The notes under the pieces: model-generated
What the model was told of the DNA's origin: nothing
The model's database searches: none
Seen by the model: only the letters and a program-made list of their open reading frames with translations
DNA from: Phoronis australis
Lineage: Eukaryota; Phoronida; Phoronidae
Reading direction: 5' to 3'
Assembly: GCA_002633005.1 (NCBI GenBank)
Contig: NMRA01000252.1
Span: 425,641-489,640 of the forward strand
Length of the DNA stretch: 64,000 bases
In this document: piece by piece, positions 43,083 through 55,283 of the stretch
Layout of the letters: each line of letters opens with the position of its first letter
Position numbering within the stretch: position 1 is the first letter of the stretch
Position numbers and translations under genes: made by a program

Positions 43083-44985
43083 ATGGCAATTAGCTCCAAG
43101 GACGCAGACGACATTCGAAAGCTATTAGAATGCCCCATCTGTTTGAAAAGACCGAAAACACCACGCCAACTGCCGTGTATTCACACGTTCTGTCATGAAT
43201 GTTTACAAACATTTATTGACAAACGAGGAAAAGGCGGCACGTTTTCATGTCCGCGGTGCAATCGACTTTTCGACATCCCGAAAAATGGAGCTGCTGGTTT
43301 TGCATTCAATCACTTCATCAATCACATGAACGACTGTGTTCCTAAAACGACCAATGTCTTTTGTTATGTATGTCATTGCAAGGGATCCACAGTGGGGGCA
43401 GATTTCATGTGTATACAGTGTGCTCATCACTTGTGTAAAAAGTGTGCTGACGTTCACTGTCAGACTGGAATCACTTTAACCCATAAAGTGGTCAGTTTGG
43501 AGGAAGTCGAAGCTGGCATGCATTTTGAGGCGATACGTGAACACCAAACAGTGAGTTGCCCCAAACATCCGGGCAAGTTGCTTGAGCTTTACTGTGACCA
43601 ATGCAAAACACCCGTGTGTTATTTGTGTAAAGCACTGGATCACGATCAGCACAAGATGAAGAATATTGAAGAGGCGGCACGGGAAGCAATCGAGGTACTC
43701 ACAGCTTTGATGGAGCCTTGGATTGACGCAGTGGATCACGCGAAGGCTTTGTCAGACGAACGCAAGAATATTCGTGAGGAACTGAACCAAGAACTTTTAC
43801 AACGAATGGTTGAAAAACTTGGCAAAATTTTTGATGATTTCAAGAAGAAGATGGATGACGAACTGGAAACTAAGAGAAGTGAAGCGATCACTAAACTGAT
43901 CGCGAAGTTCGAGTCGGTCCAAAAACAAAGTCAATCAGCTTACGAGGCGGCTGAACACAGTCGACTGTCTCTGATGAGTACATTGAGATACGCCAAGAGA
44001 CTGGTTGAAAGAGCGCATCCTGCTGAAACAACTCTACAGTACCATGACATGGCCACCACTCTGGCATCGTTAGATATCAGTCAGTTTGAACTTAATGCTG
44101 ACAGACACGTGTTTAACTTTGTACCACCTGAACTGCCAGTACCTAACGTGTCTGTTGGTAGTGAATCTACTGTAGAATCACAACTAATGGACACAAAAGT
44201 GTCACAACTTCATCTTTCATCCAAATCACCCGTTCAGCCTGTCACTCCACCACTGACTGTTAAAGAACCTGCGGGTAGTATTGGTACATTTACCAGCCGG
44301 GGTGAGGGGGAGGGGGAGTCTGGGTGTTGGGGACTGGCAGTTTGTGAAGGGGGGTTTGTTGTAACAGGCGCATACAACAAAACTGTTAAAGTGTTTAACA
44401 AAAACAACTCTAAACTTAAGTTGAAGTTACAACAAACTCATCACAAACTGCAGCAGCCGCTCGACGTGACATGTCACAAAGATGGTCACATCTTCATTAC
44501 CGACCTCGGCATTAAGGGTGTTGTCAGGTATGATGCCCGTGGTGAGGTGGTGAAGGTGTGGCGTGATGTTTATGAAGACTGGGGCTTTGTGACATGTCGT
44601 GGTGACAGACTGGTTGTGTGTGATGAAGGCGGGGGACGGGTACTTATAATGGACCTTGACTGCGATATTCACCAACAGATGGACGGCCCCACCCTGGGGC
44701 TGAGTAATTTCAGACCAGGATATGTGTGTATAGACAACTGTGGTCAGTTGGTGGTCAGTGAGTGTAACCCCGGTCGTGTCCATGTAATAGACCCGACACG
44801 GCCGGCCGTTGTATCCACACTGACCCATCAACTGAGTGACTACCCGCACGGTGTGTGTGTAGACCCACACGGTCACATTCTGGTGGCAGACTGTTACAAT
44901 GATCAGGTGATTTTATACAACAACGCACGTGCACATGTGATCGTGCCCCCTGGTGGTGTCCAGCTTCCAACTGGTTTATGTCTCC
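43083..44985 (+). CDS. TRIM-NHL type RING/B-box protein, 3' end missing
   Basis: One uninterrupted exon, 634 residues up to the single N at 44986. A RING finger spans 17-59 (C17, C20, C32, H34, C37, C40, C56, C59: C3HC4). B-box 1 is at about 94-138 (CYVC...CIQC...CKKC), B-box 2 at about 158-196 (CPKH...LYCDQC...CYLC...DHDQH) and a charged coiled coil at about 200-310. A Pro/Ser linker follows, then NHL-type beta-propeller blades from about 410 (GCWGLAV...VKVFN; QQPLDVTCHKDGHIFITD; YPHGVCVDPHGHILVADCYN). No filamin domain is evident, unlike TRIM2/3/71. The family are ubiquitin ligases, some binding RNA through the NHL propeller; specific targets are unknown. After the N the sequence no longer continues the propeller and hits a stop within 8 codons, so the final blade is lost at a contig join. 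ATG 43083 is chosen as the first in-frame start, 16 codons before the first RING cysteine. Confidence 0.92.
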
Positions 44986-44986
44986 N

Positions 44987-46112
44987 TAGTTCACCTCCAC
45001 TCTCTTGAGATGCAATTTCGATGTGGAGCATGCCCATGAAGCATAGGTATACAATTTTTGATTCACCGACTTCATCAGGGTACCGCCATTGCATTTTTTC
45101 TTCTGAGCATTATATGCAGCCTCATTCAAACCAACAAAAATAATATAACCAATAGATGCAAGAATGGAGCTGCGCGGGAACAAGCGTTTGACATTTTTAT
45201 CCGGACACAGTGCGCGGGGCCAAGCGTTTGGTATTTTCAGTTCATAGAAAGTGTAAAAATATTTTAATGGCCTCAAATCATAAAACTAACACCAGAAATA
45301 AACTCCCCGCACCCAAAAATATTGAAAACATTGATTTACAACATGATCTGGTGATGATGATAGTCGAGATATGTCAATTTCCATTTTCGGCGGCGGCCAT
45401 GTTGGATTTTGTGCGTAGCGGCCACTAGGGGGTTAGCACAGTTTGTTTGCGGTGCTTTTTAGAGATGTTTTACCTATTCCTAACATTGTACCAATTTGCA
45501 GAAACTTGTCACAAAGTGCGCGATTTTCAAGAATTCCCTCTCCGCTATTAGGTTTGCACAAGATTGCTGGGGGACTTGTGAAACTCGTCTAAAAAGCACT
45601 AGCTTATACAGTAGTTTAAATTTCTTTTCCTTAAAACGTATTTTATTACCGCGGTGGCAATCGGTTGGCCAGATGATATACTTGTTTAACTGTTTCGCGA
45701 TTTCGAATCTAAATCGTGTCTGACAGGATATGTATGTCGATTTAAATCACCCGGTCCCACTCAGCATGTAGGAGTGTATGCTGACTCTTATTTAAACTTT
45801 CTCGTTTCGCAATATTTCTTTTTATTCAACAAGGCAAACGTGTATACAGTTAAGGTAAAAAAGAAAAAATTAAAATGGTCTGTGCGATCGCTAAAAGAGA
45901 TATCACGAGCACAAGGTTTGTATTTTTGACAGAAAGTTGGGTTTCAGGTTTGAGCTTGCAGAAGGAACACATGTCGGTTACAAAAAAAAATTCTTAAACT
46001 TCCATCTCGATACGATACAAATGGTCGCCTCTGCAAAAATTTTGGAAAGCGGGCTACCTAGCACTAACTATGAATGCTAACAAGTCCTCACTTTTTGCTC
46101 GCACTAAATTAA
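44987..46112. other. Non-coding stretch after the contig join
   Basis: Does not continue the NHL domain. AT-rich with short random frames. Nothing recognised. Confidence 0.45.
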
Positions 46113-46116
46113 TTAA

Positions 46117-47037
46117 AGGAGAATGCCACCCGATTTAACTAGTCTTTTTTACCGTCTTAATCGGTCTACATACACGTCGCCTCTTATACGGTCGACCTCA
46201 CCTTGCCGAGAGGTGTCGCGTTAACCTGTGAGGAAGGTGAGAAACGACGCAGCGACGTCAGTGGTTCGTCTGCAGAGTGAATGCTGCTATATCGCGGTGC
46301 ATCGGTTCCCGCTTGTCCGAACTATGAAGCTGCGAAGAAAGCAGGTATATCGTTTTTCCGACTTCCTCGAGAGTCCGAAATATGCTTAGGAAGTGGTTGG
46401 TGGTAGTGAAGCATGAAAGGTACGCTGTTACATGTAATTACAAGTATGAGGCCGTGAAACATCTCCGTGTCTGTGGCCGGCATTTCGTCGACAGTGATTT
46501 CTCTGACGAATTCCGGCTTACCAAAGAACTATCCATACGTTCCGTTGCCTGTGAATGTTCACGGCGCCTCTCTAGTATTTCATGATCAGTGTATTCCGGT
46601 TCGAATTGATAGCTGTGAAACCTACCAATCTGATCCGTGAAGTCTTCGTCGGATGAGCTCTTAACTAACTCCTGCTGGGGATCTTGGTAAATTGGCCTGC
46701 CGAACTTTGTAGGCTATGGTGTGTCCAAATTATAAACCCGTAATAGCGAAATAAAACAACACGTTTTTATAAGAACTCGGTGTATTTTTAAGGGTTTTAC
46801 ATCGAAGTTCGATTATTTATTGGTGTTAAACGATGAATTCAAACGATAAGCTGACACCAGTAACCCGTGTTGTGAACTGCTGAGTACACTGCGTGTGAAA
46901 CCAATTACGTCATTGGATAATTTCAACACCTCCGTCTGCCGTCAGGTGTCAGGTAACGCAACCGAACGTGCCGTTATCGAGTAGAATGACTGATCTAAAT
47001 TAATACAAAATGAATTGTTTTTGGGTGGCATACTCCT
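46117..47037. mobile_element. TTAA-flanked TIR element, 921 bp (Kolobok-like?)
   Basis: TTAA (46113-46116) then AGGAGAATGCCACCC; other end GGGTGGCATACTCCT then TTAA (47038-47041). The 15-base termini are inverted with one mismatch. TTAA duplications are made by piggyBac and Kolobok transposases, and Kolobok families often carry THAP-domain proteins; the interior here has a THAP remnant. No intact transposase. Confidence 0.75.
46294..46584 (+). pseudogene. Broken THAP zinc-finger domain
   Basis: Plus strand: ACPNYEAAKKAGISFFRLPR followed by ESE, then a frame change, then MLRKWLVVVKHERYAV... and LRVCGRHFVDSDF. FFRLPR...W...LRVCGRHFVDSDF is the THAP pattern (C...C, FxFP, C..HF). The frame is shifted by two bases at about 46380, and the expected first cysteine is alanine in this frame, so the domain is non-functional. 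Confidence 0.7.
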
Positions 47038-47178
47038 TTAAGAGGAAAAGCAGAATTTTTATCCTTATTTAACGACACTTTCAATCAAGCAACCATAAAA
47101 TCTCACAAGAATAAACATTTCAAGTTACATCTTTGTTTTCCCGTCAACCTTTTTCAATCAGTTACTATATATCAACAT

Positions 47179-48169
47179 GCCTTCAATATGGGGGGCTCGA
47201 ATTCCTGACGTTGTGGACCTTTTGCTAACAAAAGAGCGGGCGGACTAAAAAAAAAACGGAAGCACCTCTGTGAAGTGCACGTTTGCGCTAATTTAGTGCA
47301 CTTTTGTCCCATTTTCTCGGACTTTTTGTCTCTCAGAAGGCGGAATTTTTTGCCCACTTCGCTCAAAGGGGTCCCCCGAGCACACACTGGGTGCGCGCAT
47401 GATCAAGTACTTAAAATTCACAATGATGTTTCTTAAAACTGGATTTCCTTAATATTCATTAGTTGGCAAAACGGAAAATGAATTTTAAAACACTTTTAAA
47501 AGTCCATAAAATTGATCGCTTACCATTCGTTACTGCCATAGGGCTTGGTTTCCTCACCCATACAGCGAGAAGATTGCAGCCACCAGCGACTCGAGAAAAC
47601 GGTTCAGATTTTTTGTGTGTTGGGTCAATTCTAAAAATCGCGAATTCAACAATCGGCCTACGATTTATCACCGCCGGCAATTTCGTAAAATGTGTCAATG
47701 TTTGAACAAAACTAAGTAAATCAGTTAAGATTTCAACACTGACAGCCAAACAACGTGGACAATCTCTCCCCCCTGCCCCCCTCAAAAAGAGTAAAAAGGA
47801 ACATTTAAAGAACAATGCCTCTTACCGTGCTCAAGTGTGTCTTTTGAAGTAAGTGGTCTGTCTCCTAACAATTAGAGGAAATACAAACAGCGTTGGTATA
47901 ACTCAAACCGCCAGTGTCATGCGCGCACCCAGGGAAGGGGGGGGGGGGCGCTCGGGGGCTCGAACGAGCTTCCTCCTCACCCCCATTTGGCGAAGTGGGC
48001 AAAATGGTCCTCCTCAGAGAAACAAAAAGTCCTAGAAAACGAGACAAAGGTGCAATAAAAAGGCGCAGACGCACAAGTCACAGTTCTGAAGGTGGTACCC
48101 CGTTTTTTTTAGTCCTGCCGTTTTTTGTCAGCAAAAGGTCCGGAAATTCGAGCCCCTCATATTAAAGGC
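47179..48169. mobile_element. Long inverted repeat element, 991 bp
   Basis: The left arm 47179-47402 (GCCTTCAATATGGGGGGCTC...) pairs with the right arm 47918-48169 (...GAGCCCCTCATATTAAAGGC) over more than 200 bases at roughly 70-75 percent. Shared blocks include GACCTTTTGCT, CGGACTTTTTGTCTCT and GGGTGCGCGCATGA. The 515-base spacer has no recognised domain. Fold-back or long-TIR type non-autonomous element; superfamily unknown. Confidence 0.75.
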
Positions 48170-50403
48170 ACGCTTGAGTGTAAGTGACATGGTATTAGTC
48201 ACGTATTGCAATACTGACGGACCGCTAATTTGGTTCCGTTTATCACATCATGTTTTTACAGTTAAGTACTTCTTGCACATGGACTTATTTTGCAAGTTTA
48301 TAAACAACCAACAGTTCATTTGATATTAATGTGTAATAGAATTACAATTTATCTTGAGCGAGCTCAACTTGTAATTTCATCATGTAAGTACTGAGTAAGC
48401 CTCTGTTACTACGTCATGCATCTACGTCATGCATGATGAAGTGCGAACTGCAGCAAATTAACAAAGGAAAGTCTGACGTTCAATTATACTTTTGATGTGC
48501 AGCAATGTTCATTTGCGTAGACATGAATCTTCTCACCACAAAACAGCACAATGATGGGAACATTAATGTCCCGGATGCCATAATTGAAGAGTGAATCTAT
48601 GACAGAGATGCATGTTTGTGTCCAGTTTAAAGTTGCTAAGCCCGAGTTTTGTGTATGTTATGAATCATCATCGTTGCCTCGGTTACCAAACTATTCATAT
48701 TTTTTTAGTCAAAGTGACAAACATGGAAATGATGTAAGCAGAAAAAACTGCTTATTTTTTGTTGATGTAAAATCAAAACTTTGTGAAAACTCGTAAACTT
48801 TTGTTTAGTTTCAATTCCGAACAGTTCAAATACATGTAGATTTATCTTTAAATTCACGGAGAGAAGTTTGCTGGCAAGTTGAAACTAAAATTCACTTTCT
48901 GTTGGGCTTTCCAATTAATTTTATGCAACGACAGGGACTCTTCCAGATCATCAAAAGTAACTCTGATGTGTTCTGATACAACGACAGGGACTCTTCTAGG
49001 TCATCAAATGTAACTCTCATGTGCTCTGATACAACGAGAGGGACTCTTCCAGATCATCAAAAGTAACTCTGATGTGTTCTCAACACTTGCAGAATCCCAT
49101 AGTTTGCTAGACAAAGCCAATATCCTCATTAATGTTTCAAGTAATTTCGGTGTTAAAACCAATTTTATTCTGCTTCAATCTGTCGCATCACTTGCATTGA
49201 TGTGTTGTAAGTCAATGTTACTTTTCACTTTTCTCTTATTGTTGTATATAATGATAACAGTTTAATATTCTTATTTGTTACTAAATGTTCATTGCCTAAA
49301 GCCCGGATATAATGGTAACTGCAGATTCCGCGCTGAATTTTACAGTATGTCTTAATAAATCGGTAGCTGTTAAAAAAGTTTGTTGGCAAACGAACGAAAT
49401 CGACTTCTAACAACATTTGACTAATAAAGACCTTAAACTTCAACAGAGCATTATTTTGATACGCATGTAAAAATTACTTCTGTTTGGAAGACTTTGTTTT
49501 ACTCGCAAAATTTAAACACTTGAAATTAGAAAAATATATCTCGAGGGAAATTATTTAACGCCTTCCGGACTTGAGGCTAACATTAATACTCGGAACTCGG
49601 CTAGACATTGGCAGCGCTCTGGTACAGTGCAGGCGAACAAATGACATAGAGTGAGTTTACAGCGTTTTATCTTTGTTGCTTTCCTGCAAAACTTCCGAAT
49701 TTGAGCAACAGCACCAAAACAAAAATAAAACCATGAAAACCTCGTTACGTTCAAAATCAGCTAACGACCAACGCACTTGAACTGCGCGCACTTGGTAACG
49801 AATGCCAAGACTATGACGCGAAAACGCATTTAAAATCCAATGTCACGTGACCAACGAAGGAATCGGTAGTACATTATACAGCCAACGAATGATTGCGTCT
49901 GCAATAACATGTAGCGACATTCTCGGCGAGAAAAGTAATTTATAGAAATTAGCAATAGTGCGGAATAGAACACGTGACCTCTGCAAACGTCGCGTTGTAC
50001 ATTTTCAGAAGCGTATTTTAGTACTCTTAAAATGTACAACCAAAATGGTGAAGAAAGAGGTCTTGAATCCAGCGAATGGCTGACAGGAAATTACGAGAAT
50101 TGACGATTTGTAATAACATCACAAAACCGCAAAGAATTTTTTTCCGATTCTCTTCAAAATTAACAAATCCAGTACGTCTATGCTGTTCAACTGCAATTTC
50201 TAAGTTTCTCGGTATTCGGTTTTGAGTGCCTGTGTTATAGTAATAAATGCTTTGATATTTGAACTGAATGGGGAGCATTCAGTAACTTAGATTTGTTGTT
50301 ATCAAAAAATTGCCTTTTATTTAACCATAAGATTGTTTAGATGCTATTTATAAGCAGACACATTTAGGAATTAAAATTAGAAAAAATGGAAGATGTGTTG
50401 TTC
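48170..50403. other. Non-coding stretch
   Basis: AT-rich. Contains the 53-bp repeat at 48925-49083 and a duplicated CTACGTCATGCAT at about 48410-48435. No supported gene. Confidence 0.45.
48925..49083. repeat. 53-bp tandem repeat, three copies
   Basis: Units start at 48925, 48978 and 49031 (ACAACGACAGGGACTCTTCC...AACTCTGATGTGTTCTGAT). The first and third are nearly identical; the middle one has several substitutions. Confidence 0.95.
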
Positions 50404-51250
50404 TTTTTATCCCCATGGACACATGCATACATGTACCTTATTCACACAAACATATAGCACAAACCCTGTGTATATATCGCAAAAACGAGGTTGTTTGCCA
50501 GAACACGACCCGAGACTGCAGGTGACTGTACCGAACTGAATACAGTGAACTCGCATGACGACTGGTAATTATCATCGAATTTAACTGAAAATAATAAAAA
50601 TGTTGGAAATGAACACAAAGTTTTTCATTCGTGTTTTTCTGCCTATTGCAGGAAGCTGGACAATTTGTGTTATAATATTTCTGAATTTCCGATGCCACGG
50701 GGAGCCAACATAGCAAGCAAGTAAAATGAAGTTCCTTTTCAAACTAACTGGTCAACACAAAGTTGAATATCAAACTGTTATGATTATTAAAATACAGTCT
50801 ATTGCATTGTTTTTAATCCTTTTAAGAAAATCGTTAAAAATGCCTCCTCACTAACCAAACGACGACATGCAACAAATTCGCTGTTTATTATTTCAGCACA
50901 GTCACCCTTTCTTTCCAGACTAAAACTATTTTTGAATAATTGATCTTAAAAATTAGGTCAAGCATATCGAACGTTTGGTGGTAAAAGAACGTTGGCGATT
51001 TCAGAATGGGTGCTTCTGCTGCTAGTTTCCAGTTCTGGATTGTCCGGAGAAGTATACTCCACGTATGAACTCCTGGGCAGCAGACACAAAATGAGAATTT
51101 AGTGAGTTAGTTGTTTTTAAAATGATAATGACATTAGTTCTCGGAGGTTTTCGTTAAAATGTTGAAAAATTACATTTTGGACGTCGATATCCAAATTTTT
51201 AAAGTCGTTCGAAAACGGTGATTCCTTTGTTATCTATTTAAACTTATCTT
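50404..51250 (+). repeat. Dispersed duplicate of 54.28-55.28 kb
   Basis: Aligns collinearly with about 54280-55280 at roughly 75-80 percent. Shared blocks include AATTTAACTGAAAATAATAA, GGAGCCAACATNGCAAGCAA, ACTAAAACTATTTTTGAATA and CTTCTGCTGCTAGTTTCC versus CTGCTTCTAGTTTCC. Either a segmental duplication or two copies of an unnamed interspersed repeat. No intact frame. Confidence 0.75.
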
Positions 51251-53201
51251 AGAAAAACCTAAACGTTCATTTCATTGCGGGGTTGTCCGTAAATGCCACC
51301 GATTAAACGACAAAAGTGTGCAGGTCCATCTTACAGAAATGCCTGACTTCACGTTTTCGCTGTTCAAACCAAACATTGTTAATTTAAGTATACATACACT
51401 TAGCATTCACGGGCCAGATAGTGGGCTCTTTTGTCCCAATATTGTTGAGAAGAATACCTTTTCTTTGTTAACTGTTATACTCACAGTGTGAACTTTGAGA
51501 AATTAACGCCTATTTTTGTAAACACACTTCCGTATGCAAGGTCATGAAACTAATGTCAACAGAGTCAATTTTTAAATATTCGTTAACTTCTGTAAATATA
51601 TTTTGTCATCATTTCAAGTTCGAGAACTTTATTAAAGAAATATAACTGATTATTGGTTGATCGATTGAATTAAAAGTATGAAATGTCTCACGTTCATGTG
51701 TTTGTATGATACATGAGAACAACTAGTTCTCAATCAAAAACCTGTAATGTCACAACACATTAAGACTTAGTAGCTCTATAAATATAAATAAACAAAACTC
51801 AGACTTCTTTATTTCCAAAAACCTTGAAGCAATATTTTCAGGTTTATTGTGCTGCTAAAATCTTGCCAAAATAAAGTTGAAATCTGCCAACCCTTCTGAG
51901 ACACAAAATGCCTGTTGCCTATTAGCGGAGAATGTGTGTTTAACAGAGAGCAAGTTGAGTATAGTAAAATTTCATACAGACTACCACAACCCAGAAACAC
52001 AGAAATGTGTCTTATACTAGCACGCCGCGCCCTACTAAACCCCCAAAATACAAAACTTGAACTGTGACATGATTCCGGTTAACAAAATAGACCGTTAATT
52101 TCATTTGGATCGTAACTAAAAACTAACTCAAAACCGTGTAGAAATTAAAGGAAATGTGACATTCGTGATTACAACTAGCTTACAAGTCACGTACTTGCGT
52201 GTCTCTTCAAAGAAAACGATTATGCTGTATTTTAGTCTGTGTATGGACGCATTGTCGGCATACAGTGATGAAGTTAAGGCAAGTAAAATCCATAGTCAAC
52301 CATTATAAGCGTAATTTATTGCGGAAAATCGAAACTGCGTCTATACATGAACACTCATTTCCTGAGTAGAGTTCAATTACGGAGATTTTTGCCATTACTC
52401 AGAATTTCAAAACTGAACACGTCAGTAATACTACAGGTACACTACAGGTACATGTATCTGTGTATACTGAACACGTCTTTGATACTGTTCACCCTTATTT
52501 GTTGTCATGTCGTCCTCGTCAGTTCTGTTTGTATCCACGTGTACTTCTCAACGATTGCCGCTTTGATTTCTACGGCGATTTCCTCTGCAGTTGAGGATTG
52601 TTCAGTTTATTGTTCGTAGCGGTGTTGCTGTTTAGACTTCAGCTGAGGTATCAATCGGATCATTTTCCTCGAGAAACAAAAGAGTTTGTAAAATTACCAA
52701 ATTAAGCTGTCACACACGTGACACGTTTTGTCTCCGGTCTGGCTACAGAAGTCCTAATGTAGCTTATTCAAACCACCAGCCGAAAGCAAGAACGCCCCTT
52801 GATACTGTTCACAATACTGTCGTTTTATATTGGTGCAAGCGAAAGAAGAGTGTTGGAGGTGAACGGCACGGTATTGTAGTTGGGTTATTAAACATTTAGC
52901 ATTTGGTTTTGGGAAAACTCATTTTTTGCTAAATAAGGGCCACTCATATTGAAGAAGGGGGGGCTTGGTGAGAATTTTATAAGAGAAAGTATGTGAAAGA
53001 AAAATAGAGCGATAATTTCGGCGAGGATAAAGTTTATGGTCTGATCTGTGTCCAGGACCTAGCGGCACCAGATTAGAGTAGGCTCATGTAGAGCACTCGA
53101 GTCAGTGATAACAGGGACATGAATTGCAATCTACCGCTTACATTTAAAGATTGTAAATCGATTTTATACCTAGAAAACTGGGTTATCTGATAACAAGTCT
53201 C
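51251..53201. other. Non-coding stretch
   Basis: AT-rich, no recognised exon. A short duplicated segment (ACACTACAGGTAC, CTGAACACGTC) occurs around 52415-52480. Confidence 0.45.
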
Positions 53202-53741
53202 ATGATGACTGGTGTTATGAATCTGAAGAGAAAAATGTTTTTGCAGGACCGCAGGAAGTTGCCTTTTCATCTGCGTTTCATGACGTTTCGTTACATTTTA
53301 TTAATAGTCCATGAATTTAACCCTTTTCAACTGGACAACAATTTGTATTTTGAACATGCAAAAATGGGTTCAAGCAGGACGAGATATATCTCTGGTTCAA
53401 GTGCTACAGTTCCGTCATCTGATGACGTCATGTCACTTGGGACACTGACACGTTCATTTTGTCAGATGCTACTAACTAATATCAAGGTTATCAACCAGGG
53501 GGTGGGAACTCGAGTGAGTGTGAGCGAACTGATTCCCACTTTTCATGGATTGGACTTAGTGCCTGCATTGAACACTTTTGTGACAGCGCTAGTGTTCGAG
53601 AGGTGGATGATACTACCTTCATGTCGGCGTTTAAACCATGAGCAGGCTAAACCCCATACTGCGGTACAGCTCCACAGGCAATCCGCTCAATTCATCTCGA
53701 AACAACTTTTGATACAGACCACTCTTCCGATAGTGAAATAG
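53202..53741 (+). CDS. Hypothetical open frame, 179 residues
   Basis: ATG-initiated and open, with plausible composition (KVINQGVGTRVSVSELIPTF and FHGLDLVPALNTF). No family recognised. Another frame in the 3' third also looks coding-like (VREVDDTTFMSAFKP; TFDTDHSSDSEIVKLIPGG), which suggests a frameshifted older gene, possibly linked to the frame at 53942. The final bases are inside the duplicated haplotype segment. Confidence 0.25.
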   Translation: MMTGVMNLKRKMFLQDRRKLPFHLRFMTFRYILLIVHEFNPFQLDNNLYFEHAKMGSSRTRYISGSSATVPSSDDVMSLGTLTRSFCQMLLTNIKVINQGVGTRVSVSELIPTFHGLDLVPALNTFVTALVFERWMILPSCRRLNHEQAKPHTAVQLHRQSAQFISKQLLIQTTLPIVK

Positions 53742-53941
53742 TGAAATTAATACCAGGTGGTTCCTTAAAGCCAAACTGAATGTGATTTTAGTCTGCACAA
53801 GCTTACATGTCAACCCATGTCGTAGCTTTTTTAGTATATTTCGAACGTGATCTATCTGCGGGTTTTAAACGACTCTTACAAACAGTGACAAACCTGGTAG
53901 GTGCAGTTCCACAGTGACCACAGTGACTAAAAAACTCTTGA

Positions 53942-54457
53942 CAATATTACGATTATCAACACGAGATTGACAGGTTTGATCAAGATTATAAATTTTATAT
54001 GCAGTACGGAAAGATGCATGTACAAGTCGAGGAAAAGGGGAACTTTAAGAAGGAATACCTAACTAGGCTTAATTTTTGTGGACTTGACTCTTCAACACTG
54101 AAGCCAATCGTGGGCGACGGCAGTCAAGAGGTGACTTCTATTGGTTTGATTGTGGATCACTTGCAGAATGAGCCAGCAACTCAATTAAAACGTGTGATAA
54201 TTAGTGACCGTCGTTTATTAAGCCTGTTCGTTTTAGCGAAGCTTTACGGTATAGTTTGCACGATATGGAGTGAATGTACCTTATTCACAATTAGCGCTGA
54301 CCCTTTGTATATGTCACAAAACAAGGTTATTTGCCAGAATCTGAGACAGGTGCCTGTCCCGAACCGGACCCCGTATATTTTGAATGCAATGAACTCGTGT
54401 TGGAATTGGTTAACATTATCAAATTTAACTGAAAATAATAAAAAGTGTTGGAAATGA
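53942..54457 (+). CDS. Hypothetical open frame, copy 1
   Basis: Open from 53942 with a first ATG at 53999. The translation has coding-like composition (YYDYQHEIDRFDQDYKFYMQ, VQVEEKGNFKKEYLTRLNF, KRVIISDRRLLSLFVLAKLY). No family recognised. The second copy at 55518-55922 differs at only four or so sites, two of them synonymous, and is shortened at its 3' end by the indel. Could be an exon, a pseudogene or an ORF of the dispersed repeat that starts near 54280. Confidence 0.3.
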   Translation, partial: QYYDYQHEIDRFDQDYKFYMQYGKMHVQVEEKGNFKKEYLTRLNFCGLDSSTLKPIVGDGSQEVTSIGLIVDHLQNEPATQLKRVIISDRRLLSLFVLAKLYGIVCTIWSECTLFTISADPLYMSQNKVICQNLRQVPVPNRTPYILNAMNSCWNWLTLSNLTENNKKCWK

Positions 54458-55138
54458 ACATGTCGTCATTTTTCATTCACGTTTTTCTGTTTACTGCAGT
54501 AAGTTACCCAACTTTGTCTTTTAATAATTCAAAATTTCAGAGATCACGGGAGCCAACATCGCAAGCAAGCAAATTGAAATTGTTTTCCAAACTACATTGT
54601 AACTAGTCAAAAGAAATTTCTAATATCAAACAGTTTTTATAAAATGCAAATGTCATTCAAATACAGTCTATTGCTTTAAGTACTTTAAAAATCATTAGAA
54701 ACGTCTTTTCATTAACCAAAGAACGATATACACCAAATTCGCTGTTTTCTTATTTTAGCCCTTTTTCTTTCCAGACTAAAACTATTTTTGAATAAGATAT
54801 GTGGCCTGAATTTTTGTCTGTAAAAAGAAACTAACGATGAGAAGAAGACATTTGGTGTTTTTGGTGTGTGAAATTGAGTTTTCGGTTAAGTGTGTGCGTG
54901 TATGTGGTTGTGGTGTGTCATTAGGGATTTGTACTGTATTGTTATTATTGTTATTATTGAAATAAATGTTTAAAAAAAACTATTTTTAAATAATTGTTCT
55001 TACAAAAGTTAGGTCATACATGTCGAACGCTTGGTGGTGAAGGTTTTCCAGTGACAGAACTTTTGAAGCTCGATATCAGTGTTGGAACATCTGCTTCTAG
55101 TTTCCGGTTCCGGAATGTCTGGAGAAGGGAACTCTTCA
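54346..55138. other. About 790-bp indel between two near-identical copies
   Basis: 53707-54345 and 55139-55282 match 55284-55922 and 55925-56068 almost exactly, but this middle stretch is missing from the second copy. It lies within the family also present at 50404-51250. It is therefore a structural difference between two alleles or recent duplicates. Confidence 0.85.
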
Positions 55139-55283
55139 TATAGACCCACAGCCAACATATATAAAATGAGAGTTTAGCGCACTTTTTATCTTTAAAAAGA
55201 CAACGACCTCTGGGGCTTTTATTAATATATTGAAAAATTAAAATTAAAGTACCGAACGTCAACATCCAATTTTAGGTCCTTCN

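Noticed and set aside
43245-45276. Antisense open frames across the TRIM-NHL exon
   Set aside because: Shadows of the sense RING/B-box/NHL coding sequence.
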